DNA of 64,000 nt from Marsupella aquatica (taxonomy: Eukaryota; Marchantiophyta), in contig OZ316895.1 of NCBI GenBank assembly GCA_973895155.1, positions 17,856,001 to 17,920,000 on the forward strand, written 5' to 3'. The position numbers were made by a program, and so were the translations under genes. The notes beneath the pieces are model-generated. The model made no database searches, was not told the origin of the DNA, and saw only the letters and a list, made by a program, of their open reading frames with translations. Shown piece after piece: positions 53,770-64,000 of this stretch (positions within the stretch are counted from its first letter, which is position 1; every line of letters begins with the position of its first letter).

Positions 53770-53990
53770 CTAGAAAACTGACTCGGAAGTCTTCGCCTGG
53801 GAGCCAAGCCGAGAATCACTTGTGGTCACAACGAGTTGACAGTTGCTCACCTTCAGCCAAGTATCTGTGACCAAAGCATCTAGTTCTGATTGTGGCTGTA
53901 CATTGTTAAGAACGATCAAAACTTCTTTTCCTTTGAAGTATGATGTGGCACATCGGATTATGCTTTTGACATGTTTTTTCAATGCCCTTT
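53770..53990 (-). pseudogene. NB-ARC (NBS-LRR) fragment
   Basis: The minus strand encodes KGKEVLIVLNNVQPQSELDA followed by a Trp and CQLVVTTSDSRLGSQAK. This matches the kinase-2 motif (LIVLDDV; the second Asp is Asn here) and the RNBS-B motif (IVTTRD, with Ser for Arg) of plant NB-ARC ATPases. Only about 70 residues are present. The P-loop and LRRs are not seen nearby. A short relic of a resistance-type gene. Confidence 0.55.
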
Positions 53991-54035
53991 CTCAAAACCG
54001 CTTCGCTGCTTTTTGAATGTGCTTCACAATTGTCC

Positions 54036-54122
54036 AGATATATGGAGCACGTAATAGCAAAGGTAGATATATGGAGCACGTAATAGCAAAGGTAGATATA
54101 TGGAGCACGTAATAGCAAAGGT
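54036..54122. repeat. 29 nt tandem repeat, three copies
   Basis: Unit agatatatggagcacgtaat plus agcaaaggt. The copies are identical. Confidence 0.9.
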
Positions 54123-56640
54123 GTCAGAATGTCGTGGAAGACGTGCTAAGCTAAACTCGGAGTTAAATACACTAATGGGCACTGAGCGTCACTCACCCGT
54201 GAACATGCCGAGTCCAACCTCGTTGGTTTGATTAGTGACTGAATCGTAGGAAATTGTTACGACGGGAGCTTTGGGAAATGATTGCACTAACCATGTCTTT
54301 GGCCACACCTTAGTTGTCCTGTGACATCCATGTTACAATGTGTGCTGTGTTGTTTCGCGGCATTGAAATTTCAGACCATGGATGAACAAAATTCCAGTTC
54401 TGGCTTCTTGTGGCGGGTTGTAAACTTCACACACCCTGCCACGAAGATGCATGGCATGCAATGAATATTAATAATACGGTAAACAAAAATCCATGTATCA
54501 CAGACAGCGACATCAGATCTAAGCTCTTTGAACGTTCACGGCAAACTTGATGAAAGGATTTCATGAAGCGCATGGTTTCTTAGTACCTCCATAAGGTTGA
54601 GTGGAACCACTGCGCAACTCGAACTTTCGGCAAATCCAAATATTCCTTGAAGCTTGTTCGACAGATCAAAGAGTCAGTTCGACAAAGCTTCAGTCATATT
54701 TGAGATTTGTCATTTGCAAGAAAAATGATGAGTGAAATAATTAGATGTCCAGGCGAACAGCAAAGGCGGTGCACTCATATCTGAAAAGCAACGCTGAAGT
54801 CAGTAAGTGGGTAGCTGGAAGGGAGTTGGAGTAAGGAAATTGTGTTGGTATAACTGGATTCGTGCGATAAATACATCCACACGGCATAAAATCATGAAAA
54901 TGTGTAGGAAACAAGTTGCGAGCTTTACACAATCAACTCTCTCTTCAGTTCTTCAAGCAAAGCTTACCTCCACAGCGAGTATTTACGCCACATTCATTTC
55001 CTTCTCATCTTGTCTCCCTTCACTCCAACTTCTTCGGTTCTTCCTTGGCTTATATATCTGCTGGCCCTGCAGGCGTTCATGTTGTCATTTTGGCGGAACA
55101 CTGGCAATATCCAAGCTGAGAGCTCATACTGCATAGGGAAGTAGTCGGAGATTTATATCCTTGGCATGGAGACATCCGTCTGCCAAGGCAAACTTCATTC
55201 TAAGACCCGAATAATGCTAGTCAACTGAACGCACCAGATCTACGCGGCGAAACGAAAGTGAAGTTTTTGCCTGGACATGGGTGGTATTCAAACTAAGGTA
55301 AAATGCTCGCACCACAAAATGGAAGCAGGAACGACAGGACATAAGTAAGATCCAATTTGAAGGCATACTTTGACATCGGAAATTTACGACAACCGAGGAA
55401 GGAGACAATTGGAATTTGAATCTCTCAATGGTACAATCGGCACCTCCGAAATGGCTTCAGCGGTCCCAGAGTATAAGTCGTTCCCTGTTTGACCTCAGCG
55501 ACTCTGTACGATCGAGTGTGTTTGTTGTTAGGGAAAGACACCATTGCAGCCGAGATTTTCTCTCGTGATTGGGCTCACGCCGAGCTCACAAGAGTCGTGA
55601 GGCTGCAAGAAGACTAGGAGTGTAAGTAACACCGTTGCAGTCTCAGTGTCCATATCCTCGAAAGTGGACCGGGGTCACCGAACTCAATATTCCACCATTC
55701 AATCCTTTACTTCACTTCTGGGTGGCCACGATGCCTGTTCGATTGACGACATTTCTTTGAAATCATAGTTGTAGTCCCGGGTTGCAGTCAGGCCGGTGCA
55801 GCCCGGCACAGAACGTGTGCGGTCTTTTGCTCCTCAATCTGTTGTCGTCTCCTCTACCTTATTGGGGGCCTCGAAGAGAGGTGAAAAGAGTCTCGCCGGC
55901 GGCCAACTACAATTAAATAGAGGACTACGACGGGGGCAGGAAGGATGCGTATGAACTTCTTGTCACGCGGTTCTGAAAATGTGAGGACTATGACATTCAA
56001 CCCAAGGTTTTGCGCACACATTTTTTCAAAGTATGGCGGCACGTACAGGCTTAAGAATCACTCGACTTCAGGAACAATTAATCCGGTTTTCATCACTATT
56101 AGTTTCCGGTTGCAACCTTGAGGCCCACCTTGAGGATTGAGCAAGGAAGAGACAGGGACTTCAAATCAAGTCTGAATCGTTAACCGGCCCTCCGATCTAC
56201 TGTAGCTTTCAGAATGACAAATAATGGCATAACATGTTCGTTGAACTCGGTTAAACATCAATATCCAAGGAACCCTTTAGATCTTTTGCCAGAGCTACGC
56301 TTCGACAGAGTGCAAGTTGTTTTAAAGCTGTACATTGCCGGGCGGACAGCCCGCAGGGATCAGAGGTTCGTTTGAGGGGTCTTCACTCGCCAGACACGGT
56401 CGAGGAGCTACTGTGGGCCGATTTGATCAATACAATTTAATGCTGATCATGGACGAACAAGACGGAAGGATATACAGCTCGAGAGCTCGAGAACCCGGCC
56501 CGTCATTGAGAGTTGCGAGGAATCACCACTGAATGAACATGTTACTCAATGCAACCTTGTTCGTTTTCCGGCATTCATGGATTGAAAGAAAAAAACTAGA
56601 TTATCACGGTATGCACGGGTGCCCCATTCGTTTTGATCCC
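54123..56640. other. Non-coding stretch
   Basis: No supported gene or repeat. Short frames lack domain character. Ends in the target duplication GTTTTGATCCC (56630-56640). Confidence 0.45.
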
Positions 56641-57310
56641 TATTTTTTTTTTCCTTGAAACATCTAATTGAATTCCATTCAAAGAGACAAAGTACAACAG
56701 GGTGGCCCACAACAAGGGGGGACAACATCCAAGGGGACCAGAGGTCAAGTCCCAGGAACTGGGGGGCAGGACCAAGGTAGAGGCCAGGCCTCCAAGGAGA
56801 GGCAGCCAAACAGGACATTCAACTATTGTAGGGGGAGCCGCACACACCCAAGACCGGCCAGTGAAACAGCCCCGGCTGGGGGCCACTCAGTGAGTCCGAG
56901 ACAAAAGGAGACTCGTCAATCTAATCTACAGGTCACAACTTCTACCTTGAACAACAGAAACATTTCACGGGGGTCTAGGGGGCACTGGGGGAACCTGAAG
57001 GATGTCAGCGTGGACCTCCTAGAGGCCAGCGTAAGCACAGTAGTCAAAGCACATATCCGAAAAAATGCTATTATCAGATGCCTTCCCTGCTCTCAACTTC
57101 TGTCTAAGAGAGCCTAGTCCCTATGCATGTAAACAGTGAGCCTATGCCAAAATTTCCTAATAACCACATAAGGGTCAGAGCTGGTGTGTTCGATAAAGTA
57201 GCGCTCCTGTCCTTCCAAATATTCCAATAAACAAGTGCCCTGAGGATGTCCCAGAGCCTTTGGGACACATCCCATTCATCAGGCACATCTAGGCCTGTGT
57301 GGGGTCCCTT
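56641..57310 (-). mobile_element. 5'-truncated L1-type LINE
   Basis: Flanked by GTTTTGATCCC at 56630-56640 and 57311-57321. The left end is a T run (56,643-56,652), the poly-A tail of a minus-strand retrotransposon. At the right, the minus strand encodes WDILRALVYWNIWKDRSATL, the Trp-rich zf-RVT region that ends plant L1 ORF2. Reverse transcriptase itself is missing. The interior plus-strand frame of 149 codons is antisense. Confidence 0.8.
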
Positions 57311-57545
57311 GTTTTGATCCCGGTTTTGATACGAGTATTAAGGATATGGTTGTCGCACGTGACCCCTAAAGTCTGTCAAAATGTCACCTTTCGAGACAAA
57401 AAAACAAGTGGTGTAAAGTATTATGATCAAACTTCACCACCTACCCTACAGTAGCTATCATTGTGACATTCTGTTACACCCTGCCGTTCAATGAAGTTCT
57501 TCAATTAGACTGACCAGAATGATCCCACTCGCAGAATAATATTAA

Positions 57546-57687
57546 GTACAGCACGTAGTCTCATACTGTAACCTAGAGTCTACATTTAAGCTGTACCACG
57601 TAGTCTCATACTGTAACCTAGAGTCTACATTTAAGCTTGGTACAGCACGTAGTCTCATACTGTAATCTAGAGTCTACATTTAAGCTT
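57546..57687. repeat. 47 nt tandem repeat, three copies
   Basis: Unit contains cacgtagtctcatactgtaa and ctagagtctacatttaag. The copies differ by single bases. Confidence 0.9.
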
Positions 57688-57828
57688 AGCAACAGGCATG
57701 AATTTTTGGGCAAATTCTTGTGGATGCTGTGAAATTTGTTTTACTTGAGAGCCTCAAAACAGGGCAGTAAGGAAAAGGTAGGGGACATCAATTGTTTCAT
57801 AAAACACCTTATAACCAGACTTTATGGG

Positions 57829-58139
57829 CCATTAGGGCGTGTCAAAGTTCTCCCCTAACCAAAGTGTTACGGCTGAATTTTTTGGACAAATCACCCATAT
57901 GGGATACTCAGTTTGGTAGTCTATAGTGATTTTGTCGTGACAGTAAGAGCATTTCATGTCCTAAGCTGTAATTGAGTTACAATTGTTGTAACTCAATTAC
58001 AACTCAGGACATAAACTGCTTCTATGGCCAAGTCAAAATCACTATGGGAGACCAAAATATCTATCCCATAAGCATTTTACATCCAAACATCCACAGCAGT
58101 AAGACTCTGCTTACGGGAGAGTTTTGACACCCTCTATTG
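57829..58139. mobile_element. Fold-back MITE
   Basis: About 311 bp forming one long imperfect palindrome. The centre is attgagttacaa / ttgtaactcaat at 57971-57997. Arms still match at the outer ends (ccattagggcgtgtcaaag against the complement of tttgacaccctctattgg). No coding sequence. The target duplication is unclear because the flanks themselves look palindromic, so the superfamily is undecided. Confidence 0.7.
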
Positions 58140-59590
58140 GTTTGAGTGGATATGCATTGACGCATGTCATAAGGGATGAGTTATGAGTACTCTTGGAGTA
58201 AGTGCTTTTGACCCTTAACCCTGTTGGAGTAGCCCAAGTGTATTACCTCAACAGACAATCATGATAGCATTCTAATAATACACAGAGACTGGCCCTGGAT
58301 GATGCAATGTAGCATGACACTATGTTGTGATGACATGAATTCAAAGTTAAAAGTCCAGATTTTGGCTGGTGACCATGATATTTCCTTACTGAAGCCAAAT
58401 TTGGCTTTCCACAACTTTCATGGCTGTTCTTGCAACTCAGCCCTTAAGGCCAACTCAACTTGTTCGGGCTCCACTTTGAGGCTGGGCTTTGAGACTCCCT
58501 ATTGATACTGCTCTGCTCTATCCTGACCTAACAACCTGGCATGTCAGACAGGAACGTTCATGGCCCCACCATTTCCGGGTCCCATGAAACCGTCTACACT
58601 CTACAGGTCCCTATCAAAGGTCATTCGGGTCGCCTCTCTGCCAGCTATAGTAGTGGGAAGGCAAGTTGGTCAAATTAATGTCATAAAGTGCCCACGAGAG
58701 GCCCACCCGAGAGCCAGAGATCATTCATCAACTTATCCACTGGCAAAAGCTGGTTCGCGATCAACGGCGGTGGCTGTGAGTTTGCACGGATGCGCACATC
58801 GCTAGATTAGTCAGAAGACGTCGCGCCAATTCAACCGCAATTAGAGGGAAGCATCGATCCGCCACTAGGTAAGAAAGCTGGGCCGACCATTACCATATTG
58901 CATATCCTGTCCGAATACATCACTTCGGATTCGGATGCGGAGAAGATAATATCCTGTCGCTAAAATTGTAGTGAGTGCTTGATCGTCTTTGGGTTCCACG
59001 GCAAAAATGAATTTCAAAGTGTCACAGTGTCCTGCCCTCCACAAGAATTGCAATTCGTCTGCCGAGCATCTTCCTTATTATACTGTAAACGATAGAATAA
59101 TGAAACAAACACGAGCACCCTCGTCCATGCAAATCCACCACATTATGCTGACGATAGAGACGAATACTGTACTTATCTGAGTAAAATCCCGGGGTCAAAT
59201 TACGGATCCCAATGCCCTGGATGACCTACTGTAGTATTTATGAAGATTTGCCTATTAAGTTTGGCATCTACGCCATTGAGAAAATGATGATCATTCCACA
59301 CGAACAACACTGAGGGACACCTACCCAAGTATCATCGCCACTGTTCGTTTGACTGGGGATTCAGAAGAGTGCGGGTCTGGAGATGCTTTCTGCGCAGATC
59401 GGCAACCAGTAGCAAGTCATAAGCCAGTACAAGATTGATGCAAATCCATTCTTTCAGTGCGAGCATACGGACACAAAACACCTGAATGATTTGGTTTAAG
59501 TGCGAACCCTCGAGCTCAACAGCAGAAGCAAAAATAGTAGGTAGTCATTTACTTGAGTTGCACTAAATTCTAGAAACGGTTCAAGCGGTG
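58140..59590. other. Non-coding stretch
   Basis: No supported gene or repeat. Confidence 0.4.
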
Positions 59591-60348
59591 TTAGTTACCG
59601 CGGATGCTGGCTACTCCCTCGGACAAATAGGCCACCGCAGCCCAGATTATGCCTGGACTGCCAACAATTTGCAAGCTGGACTTGATAAACGGTAGGAGCC
59701 TGTAATCGTCGCGAGATTCTTCGTACATAATCGCCACGACGGAAAACGCGAGTGCCAACAACCGATCCTCAATAGAAGACCGAGCGACCGAAAGAATGAT
59801 AGACGAGTTCCTATCCCGTTTCTGGAACTTCAAGAACTGTTCGATATGTGGAAGTGTGTACCTTGCTGAGATCAATCCCGAGGAGCAAGAACAAGTATTG
59901 CAAGTAATAATCTCCACCAGTGCCCGTCTACAATGTCCTCCCCTCTCTAGCCCTACCCAGCGAGGCCGGGACGGTCATCGCTCTCCTGTCTCTTCCATTG
60001 AACACCCTCCGCGGACATTCGTCCACTTTCGCTACTTCTGCTCCTCTGCAATCCTCTAAGCGTCCGCTCTCTTGCGACTACTACTGCTTTTGTTGCGAAC
60101 TCTTTTCTGCCAAATTCGTTGTCCTTCGTCGTTGTCATTATTTTTTTTGCCGCTGTCCTATAATCTTCTCTACTGAGCTCGCTCACCTGTTGCTGCGTCT
60201 GCTTAGACCTCACTGAGAGTAGGTGTTGTTTTGGGTATCTCGGACACGAAGTGGGAGCGTTAAAACCAATCGCAGTCACAAGGAGCACTGCGAGCAGTAG
60301 AGTCAGAGCAGATGAAAGGAAGGCTACGTGCGCCAGCTGAGAAGCCAT
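59591..60348 (-). CDS. Possible two-exon membrane protein gene
   Basis: The minus strand from ATG 60348 (MASQLAHVAFLSSALTLLLA) begins with one long hydrophobic segment (about residues 8-28), a signal anchor or signal peptide. It has a possible donor (CTCTCA|GTGAGG) near 60,211. A second segment, 59,870-59,591, encodes a helical region with IEDRLLALAFSVVAIMYEES and a C-terminal hydrophobic helix (GIIWAAVAYLSEG), ending in TAA near 59,591. I cannot prove the splice. Family not recognised. Confidence 0.3.
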
Positions 60349-60368
60349 GAATAAAGTTAGTGCGCCAA

Positions 60369-61850
60369 TGGACGACGCTTAACATGTGTTAATACCGATC
60401 AAATGCACAGAATGGCGGGCCAGCCCGGCCAGGTCACGATCCGTCTCATACATTCTGCTCAAACCTCTTCTACTTTACGCAATACCTGCAGCTTGTTGTT
60501 TCTTGTTTCCCTGTCGTGACTGCTTTCCTTTCCTTTCCTTTCCTTTCCTTTCCTTTCCTTTCCTTTCCTTGTTCCTTCCGCGTGCACCGAGCGATCCCTC
60601 AACGATAGATTCACAGGAAATTCCGCGTGCACCGAGCGATCCCTCAACGATAGATTCACAGGAAATTGACTGGCTATACTTTACATCAGCCTAACATGTG
60701 TGACCACCAATCAAATGCGACGGGATCGCGGGCCAGGCCACGATCCCTCTCATCCCTCCTGCTCGAACCATTCAATCCTATTGTATTGTATGCAACACCT
60801 ACTGTTCGTTTCTTCTCTCCTCGTAACTTCTTTCCTTTCCTTCCCTTCCTTTTCCTTCTACCTTTCAAGTGGAGCAAGCGATCCCTCAACAATATCTTCA
60901 CAGGAAATTGAATGGCTATACTTTACAGCCGGTCTAACATGTGTGAACATCGATCATATGCGACGGAATCGCGGGCCAGGCCACGATCCCTCTTATCCCT
61001 CTTGCTCAAACCATTCGATGCTGTTGTATTGTATGCGATACCTGCTCTTCGTTTCTTCTGTCCTTCTCGTGACTCCTTCCCTTCTACCTTTCCCTTGTAG
61101 CAAGCGGTCCCTTAACAATAAGTTCACTCAAATTAACTGGCTACACTTTACAACCTGCCTAACATGTGTGAACATCTACCATTTGCGACGGAATCGCGGG
61201 CCAGGCCTCCCTCATCAAACCATTCGATCCTTTTGTATTGCCTGCCATATCTGCTCTTCGTTTCTGCTCCCCTTCTCTTGTCTCCTTCCCTTCCCTTCCC
61301 TTCCCTTCCCTTCTTCCTCTCCCGTGTAGCAAGCAATCCCTCGACAATATGTTCACTGGAAATTAACTGCCTACACCTAAACTCTACAACCGGGCTAACA
61401 TGTGTGGACACCGATCAAATGCGACGGAATCGCGGGCCAGATCACGATCCCCCTCATCCCTCCTGCTCAAACCATTCGATTCTATTGTACTGCGTGCAAT
61501 ACATGCGCTTCGTTTCTTCTCTCCTTCTCGTGATGTCTTTCCTTCCCTTTCCTTCTTCCTTTCTCATGGAGCAAGCGATCCGACCTCTCAACAATATATT
61601 AACCTGAAATAAACTGCCTATACTTTACCGTCAGCCTACCATGGGTGATCACCGATGAAATGCGACGGAATCGTGGGCCAGGCCACGATACCACTGATAC
61701 CCCCTGCTCAAATCATTCGATCCAACATTATTGCAACACCTGCCCTTCATTTCTTCTCTCCTTCTCGTGATTTCTAGCCTTCATCCTTTCCCGTGTAGCA
61801 AGCGATCTCTCAATAGTACGTTCACAGGAGAGTGACTGGCTATACTTGAC
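60369..61850. repeat. Tandem array of about 235 bp, six units
   Basis: The phrase agcaagcgatccctcaacaa recurs near 60,590, 60,872, 61,100, 61,330, 61,570 and 61,798. So does aatcgcgggccaggccacga. Units begin with taacatgtgtgaacaccgat-like sequence, have a pyrimidine-rich centre and vary from 228 to 243 bp. The first unit has an expanded CCTTT run (60,525-60,572) and a 45-50 bp internal duplication. Short frames in the array repeat with it and are not genes. Confidence 0.88.
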
Positions 61851-63244
61851 AATCGAGCAGTCTTGAATGTGAAAAAAGCAACCAATCTGGTCGGATCCGG
61901 TGGGGTCCCGGGAGTACAGTATCTTTGTGCCACTTGACCACCAGGACAAAAATAATATATTGTTTGTTTGGCCGGAACGGTAAATTTTAGATTTTAGCGA
62001 GTGTACGGTGGCTTGACAAGAAATAGGGGGCCATTGCTTTTTGCTTTGTCCCCGTATGATTAAATATTGACCTTATAATGAGTAGAATGACAGCAAGATT
62101 AATATGGACTTTACAATGAGTAGAATTAGTTACAGGTGGCTTTGCAAAAACTCCCGGCCCATTCAGGTATGATGTCCACCCATCCTGCATGACAAACAAT
62201 GCATGGGCTGGGTGTCCATAAATAATGGAAAATGTTAAATAAAAGATACCTTACCAAATATGTTATTGTGCCAAAAATGTCTCGATGGAAGTCATTGAAG
62301 GAAAGACCTGTCTTGGAGGCAAGGTGAAATTTTGAGCCCTATACCCATGCATTGCATAATTATCATTGTGAGTGTGTTGTGCTTGTGGTTGGGTTGGGGC
62401 AGTTATGCTGTGGTTGTTGAAAGTCAACTTTTGTCGTCATGGTGGCCCATTGATTGTTGTGCAAGTGTTATCATTGGTTGTGTCATCTTATCATCTATGT
62501 AATCATGTTGTGGTTGTGGAAGTGTCTTATAATCTATGTAATCATTTTAGGCCTCTTCCCTCTAAAATGTAAGAAAAAACAATTATTTTTCAACCCCTAT
62601 AAAGTTGGAATATTCTTGGCATATTCTAAAATTTTGGTTTTCTAATGTTCTTATAAGTCTCAAAATTGGATTTGAAAAACCATATTGTTCTTTTGACAAA
62701 ATTCTTAAGTCTTCTCTTTGAACCAATAAAATGACCATATCCTTTGTCGCACGTGATGTGTCATTTTTGTGGAAGTGAAACCCCCGAGGGTAACCCCCAA
62801 ACTGATCATTAATCATAACTGGCTCTCAAACATTTTTTATTACTATATTGTCCTCCAAATAATATACGAGTTTGAGTAACCTGTATTCATGCCACGAGAG
62901 TGCCTGGTCGGTCCTCCATCGACCCGCTCCCCTCCAATCGCGCTCCCATTTTGGACATGGTAAAGCTACGGTTAGTCCAATGGTTGAGTCACTTCCTCAC
63001 TTTTCCGAATAGAAATGTAGTAACATGCGAGGGCTAGAGCTTATAGCCCCAAGGTCCTCACTTCTTTTCTTGCGACCCATCATGCGCAAATAAGTATAGG
63101 GTTTTTTATTGGATTTAGTGAAATACTTTTAAATTTTTGTTGAAGAACATTAGTGTTATTTTAATCCAATCTTAAGAATTATAAGAATCATAGGGTTTTT
63201 TAAAATCAAATTTGGGAATATTCCATTAAGTTAGGGTTATAAAA
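61851..63244. other. Non-coding, AT-rich stretch
   Basis: Duplicated phrases atcatctatgtaatcat (62,490-62,550) and a MITE end at 62,742. No supported gene. Confidence 0.5.
62742..62795 (+). mobile_element. Terminal fragment related to the GGGGGGTCACT MITE
   Basis: Contains gcacgtgatgtgtcat and gtggaagtgaaacccccgag, parallel to 24,586-24,622 (gcatgtgatgtgccac, gtggaagtgacccccccaag). The rest of the MITE is not clearly present. Confidence 0.5.
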
Positions 63245-64000
63245 ATTCCTCAAAAAAACTTTATTGACTTAAGTTTTAGGGTGTTTATTCCCCCAAAACT
63301 ATGTGCGTGATATGGAACACCCCTTGGACTGAGGCCCCAGAGCTTATAGCCAATAGGGCATCCAAGATACTCCATGTTTTCACCAGCCTGGGCCAGGCTA
63401 CAGCCAATTTCATCGAGCCATTCAGGGTACACACCATCCACAAGATACAACAAGATGATCTTGGACTTCCTCACGTTAAGGAGAGCTCCGGACAAGGTCT
63501 CGTACCTATGTATAGTAGCCCTTGCAGTTTTGAATTCTTGGTAAGTGGCATCTAGAAACATCCTCGTATCGTTTGCAAACAGTTGGTGACATACTTGGCT
63601 ATCCTCTTGAATCTGCAGGCCTTTTAGGCTTCCCTCCTAGAGCTTCTTCTTTATCAGGGCCATCAGCGGCTGGGTGGTAAGGACAAAAAGGAGAGAGGAT
63701 AGAGGACATCCTTGCCTGACTCCTCTGCTGAGTGTGATAGGGTTAGTGAATTGGCCATTGATGTGCACCTTAGATTGAGTGCCCTCAACCAGCCCCCGAA
63801 TGAGGTTTATCAAGCAATCATCAAAGTTCATAGCTCTTAAGACAGCCCAAAGGAACGAGTGCTCAACCCTGTCATACACCTTGGTAAAGTCCAATTTCAG
63901 TAAAGTAGCGGCTTCTTTTAAATTGTTGCAAAGTCTTGCAAAGTCTTGAATGTCATGATGTTTTCAAGAATGTCCATGCCCACCAAGAATCCAGACTGTT
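63245..64000 (-). pseudogene. LINE reverse transcriptase fragment, continues past right edge
   Basis: Minus strand from the edge: SGFLVGMDILENIMTFKTLQ, a stop, then LDFTKVYDRVEHSFLWAVLR (RT motif A), GVRQGCPLSSLLFVL (motif B) and, after a frame change near 63,600, HQLFANDTRMFLDAT. That last phrase is motif C with FAND where active enzymes have F/YADD. It then runs to EYLGCPIG and fades near 63,290. Typical plant L1 ORF2; inactive. It may be related to the LINE 3' end at 56,641, but the two do not overlap. Confidence 0.85.

Noticed and set aside
56668-57117. Plus-strand frame of 149 codons
   Set aside because: Antisense of the LINE fragment bounded by the GTTTTGATCCC duplication.
60386-61612. 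Several frames of 60-209 codons on both strands
   Set aside because: They repeat with the 235 bp array and are by-products of its pyrimidine-rich units.

Overview
The window looks like nuclear DNA of a land plant, and a seed-free lineage is my guess (not proven). The reasons are spliceosomal GT-AG introns, Ty1/copia and chromodomain Ty3/gypsy retrotransposons primed by plant-type tRNA-iMet sites, L1-type LINEs, a MULE remnant, and gene fragments of plant character (NB-ARC, glutathione transferase, plastid transit peptide). There are no operons, no rRNA or tRNA genes and no CRISPR array that I can see. Most of the window is nested mobile DNA.

Region by region. (1) 1-7.2 kb: the start of an unknown minus-strand gene with a SUMO-interaction-like motif, then a decayed multi-exon plus-strand gene. 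That gene joins a ParB/sulfiredoxin-like segment to a C-terminal segment resembling N6/N4 amino-DNA-methyltransferases. At least thirteen copies of a near-palindrome (AGCGCCGGGCGCT type) lie around it and inside its introns. (2) 7.3-20.6 kb: a MULE transposase remnant, then an unknown minus-strand gene whose middle is a tandem array of small symmetric phase-1 exons. This gene is split by a 7.2 kb copia element (TSD CTACC), which carries an opposite solo LTR inside its own LTR (TSD CTTAC), and by a 0.5 kb fold-back element (TSD of 11 bp). (3) 20.6-31.2 kb: two related chromoviral Ty3/gypsy elements lying tail to tail. The plus-strand one (A) is long but lacks its 3' LTR. The minus-strand one (B) lacks RT, RNase H and most of the integrase.

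(4) 31.2-48.5 kb is the highlight. The 5' LTR of gypsy B is interrupted exactly at a TA by a 17.3 kb DNA transposon with CATCAGGAAA terminal inverted repeats. It has CAATGA-rich subterminal regions and a spliced transposase of the Plavaka type that reads without a stop over five exons. It also carries what look like captured host exons (a glutathione-transferase N-domain, a plastid-type presequence and a conserved-looking unknown gene). A young copia element (identical 218 bp LTRs, TSD GTGAT) sits in its left end; it has gag and RT-RNase H but no protease and no integrase core. (5) 48.5-50.3 kb is the remainder of the interrupted gypsy LTR, itself hit by a copia solo LTR (TSD ACCCA).

(6) 50.3-64 kb is mostly non-coding, with short tandem repeats, an NB-ARC fragment, a 5'-truncated LINE with an 11 bp TSD, a 0.31 kb fold-back element, a possible two-exon membrane-protein gene, a six-unit array of about 235 bp, and a LINE reverse transcriptase running off the right edge.

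The insertion order can be read from the interruptions: host DNA, then gypsy elements and copia 1, then the Plavaka element into gypsy B, then copia 2 into the Plavaka element, with solo LTRs and MITEs also landing inside older elements. Splice sites, domain calls and boundaries come from reading the sequence by eye. No database search was possible.
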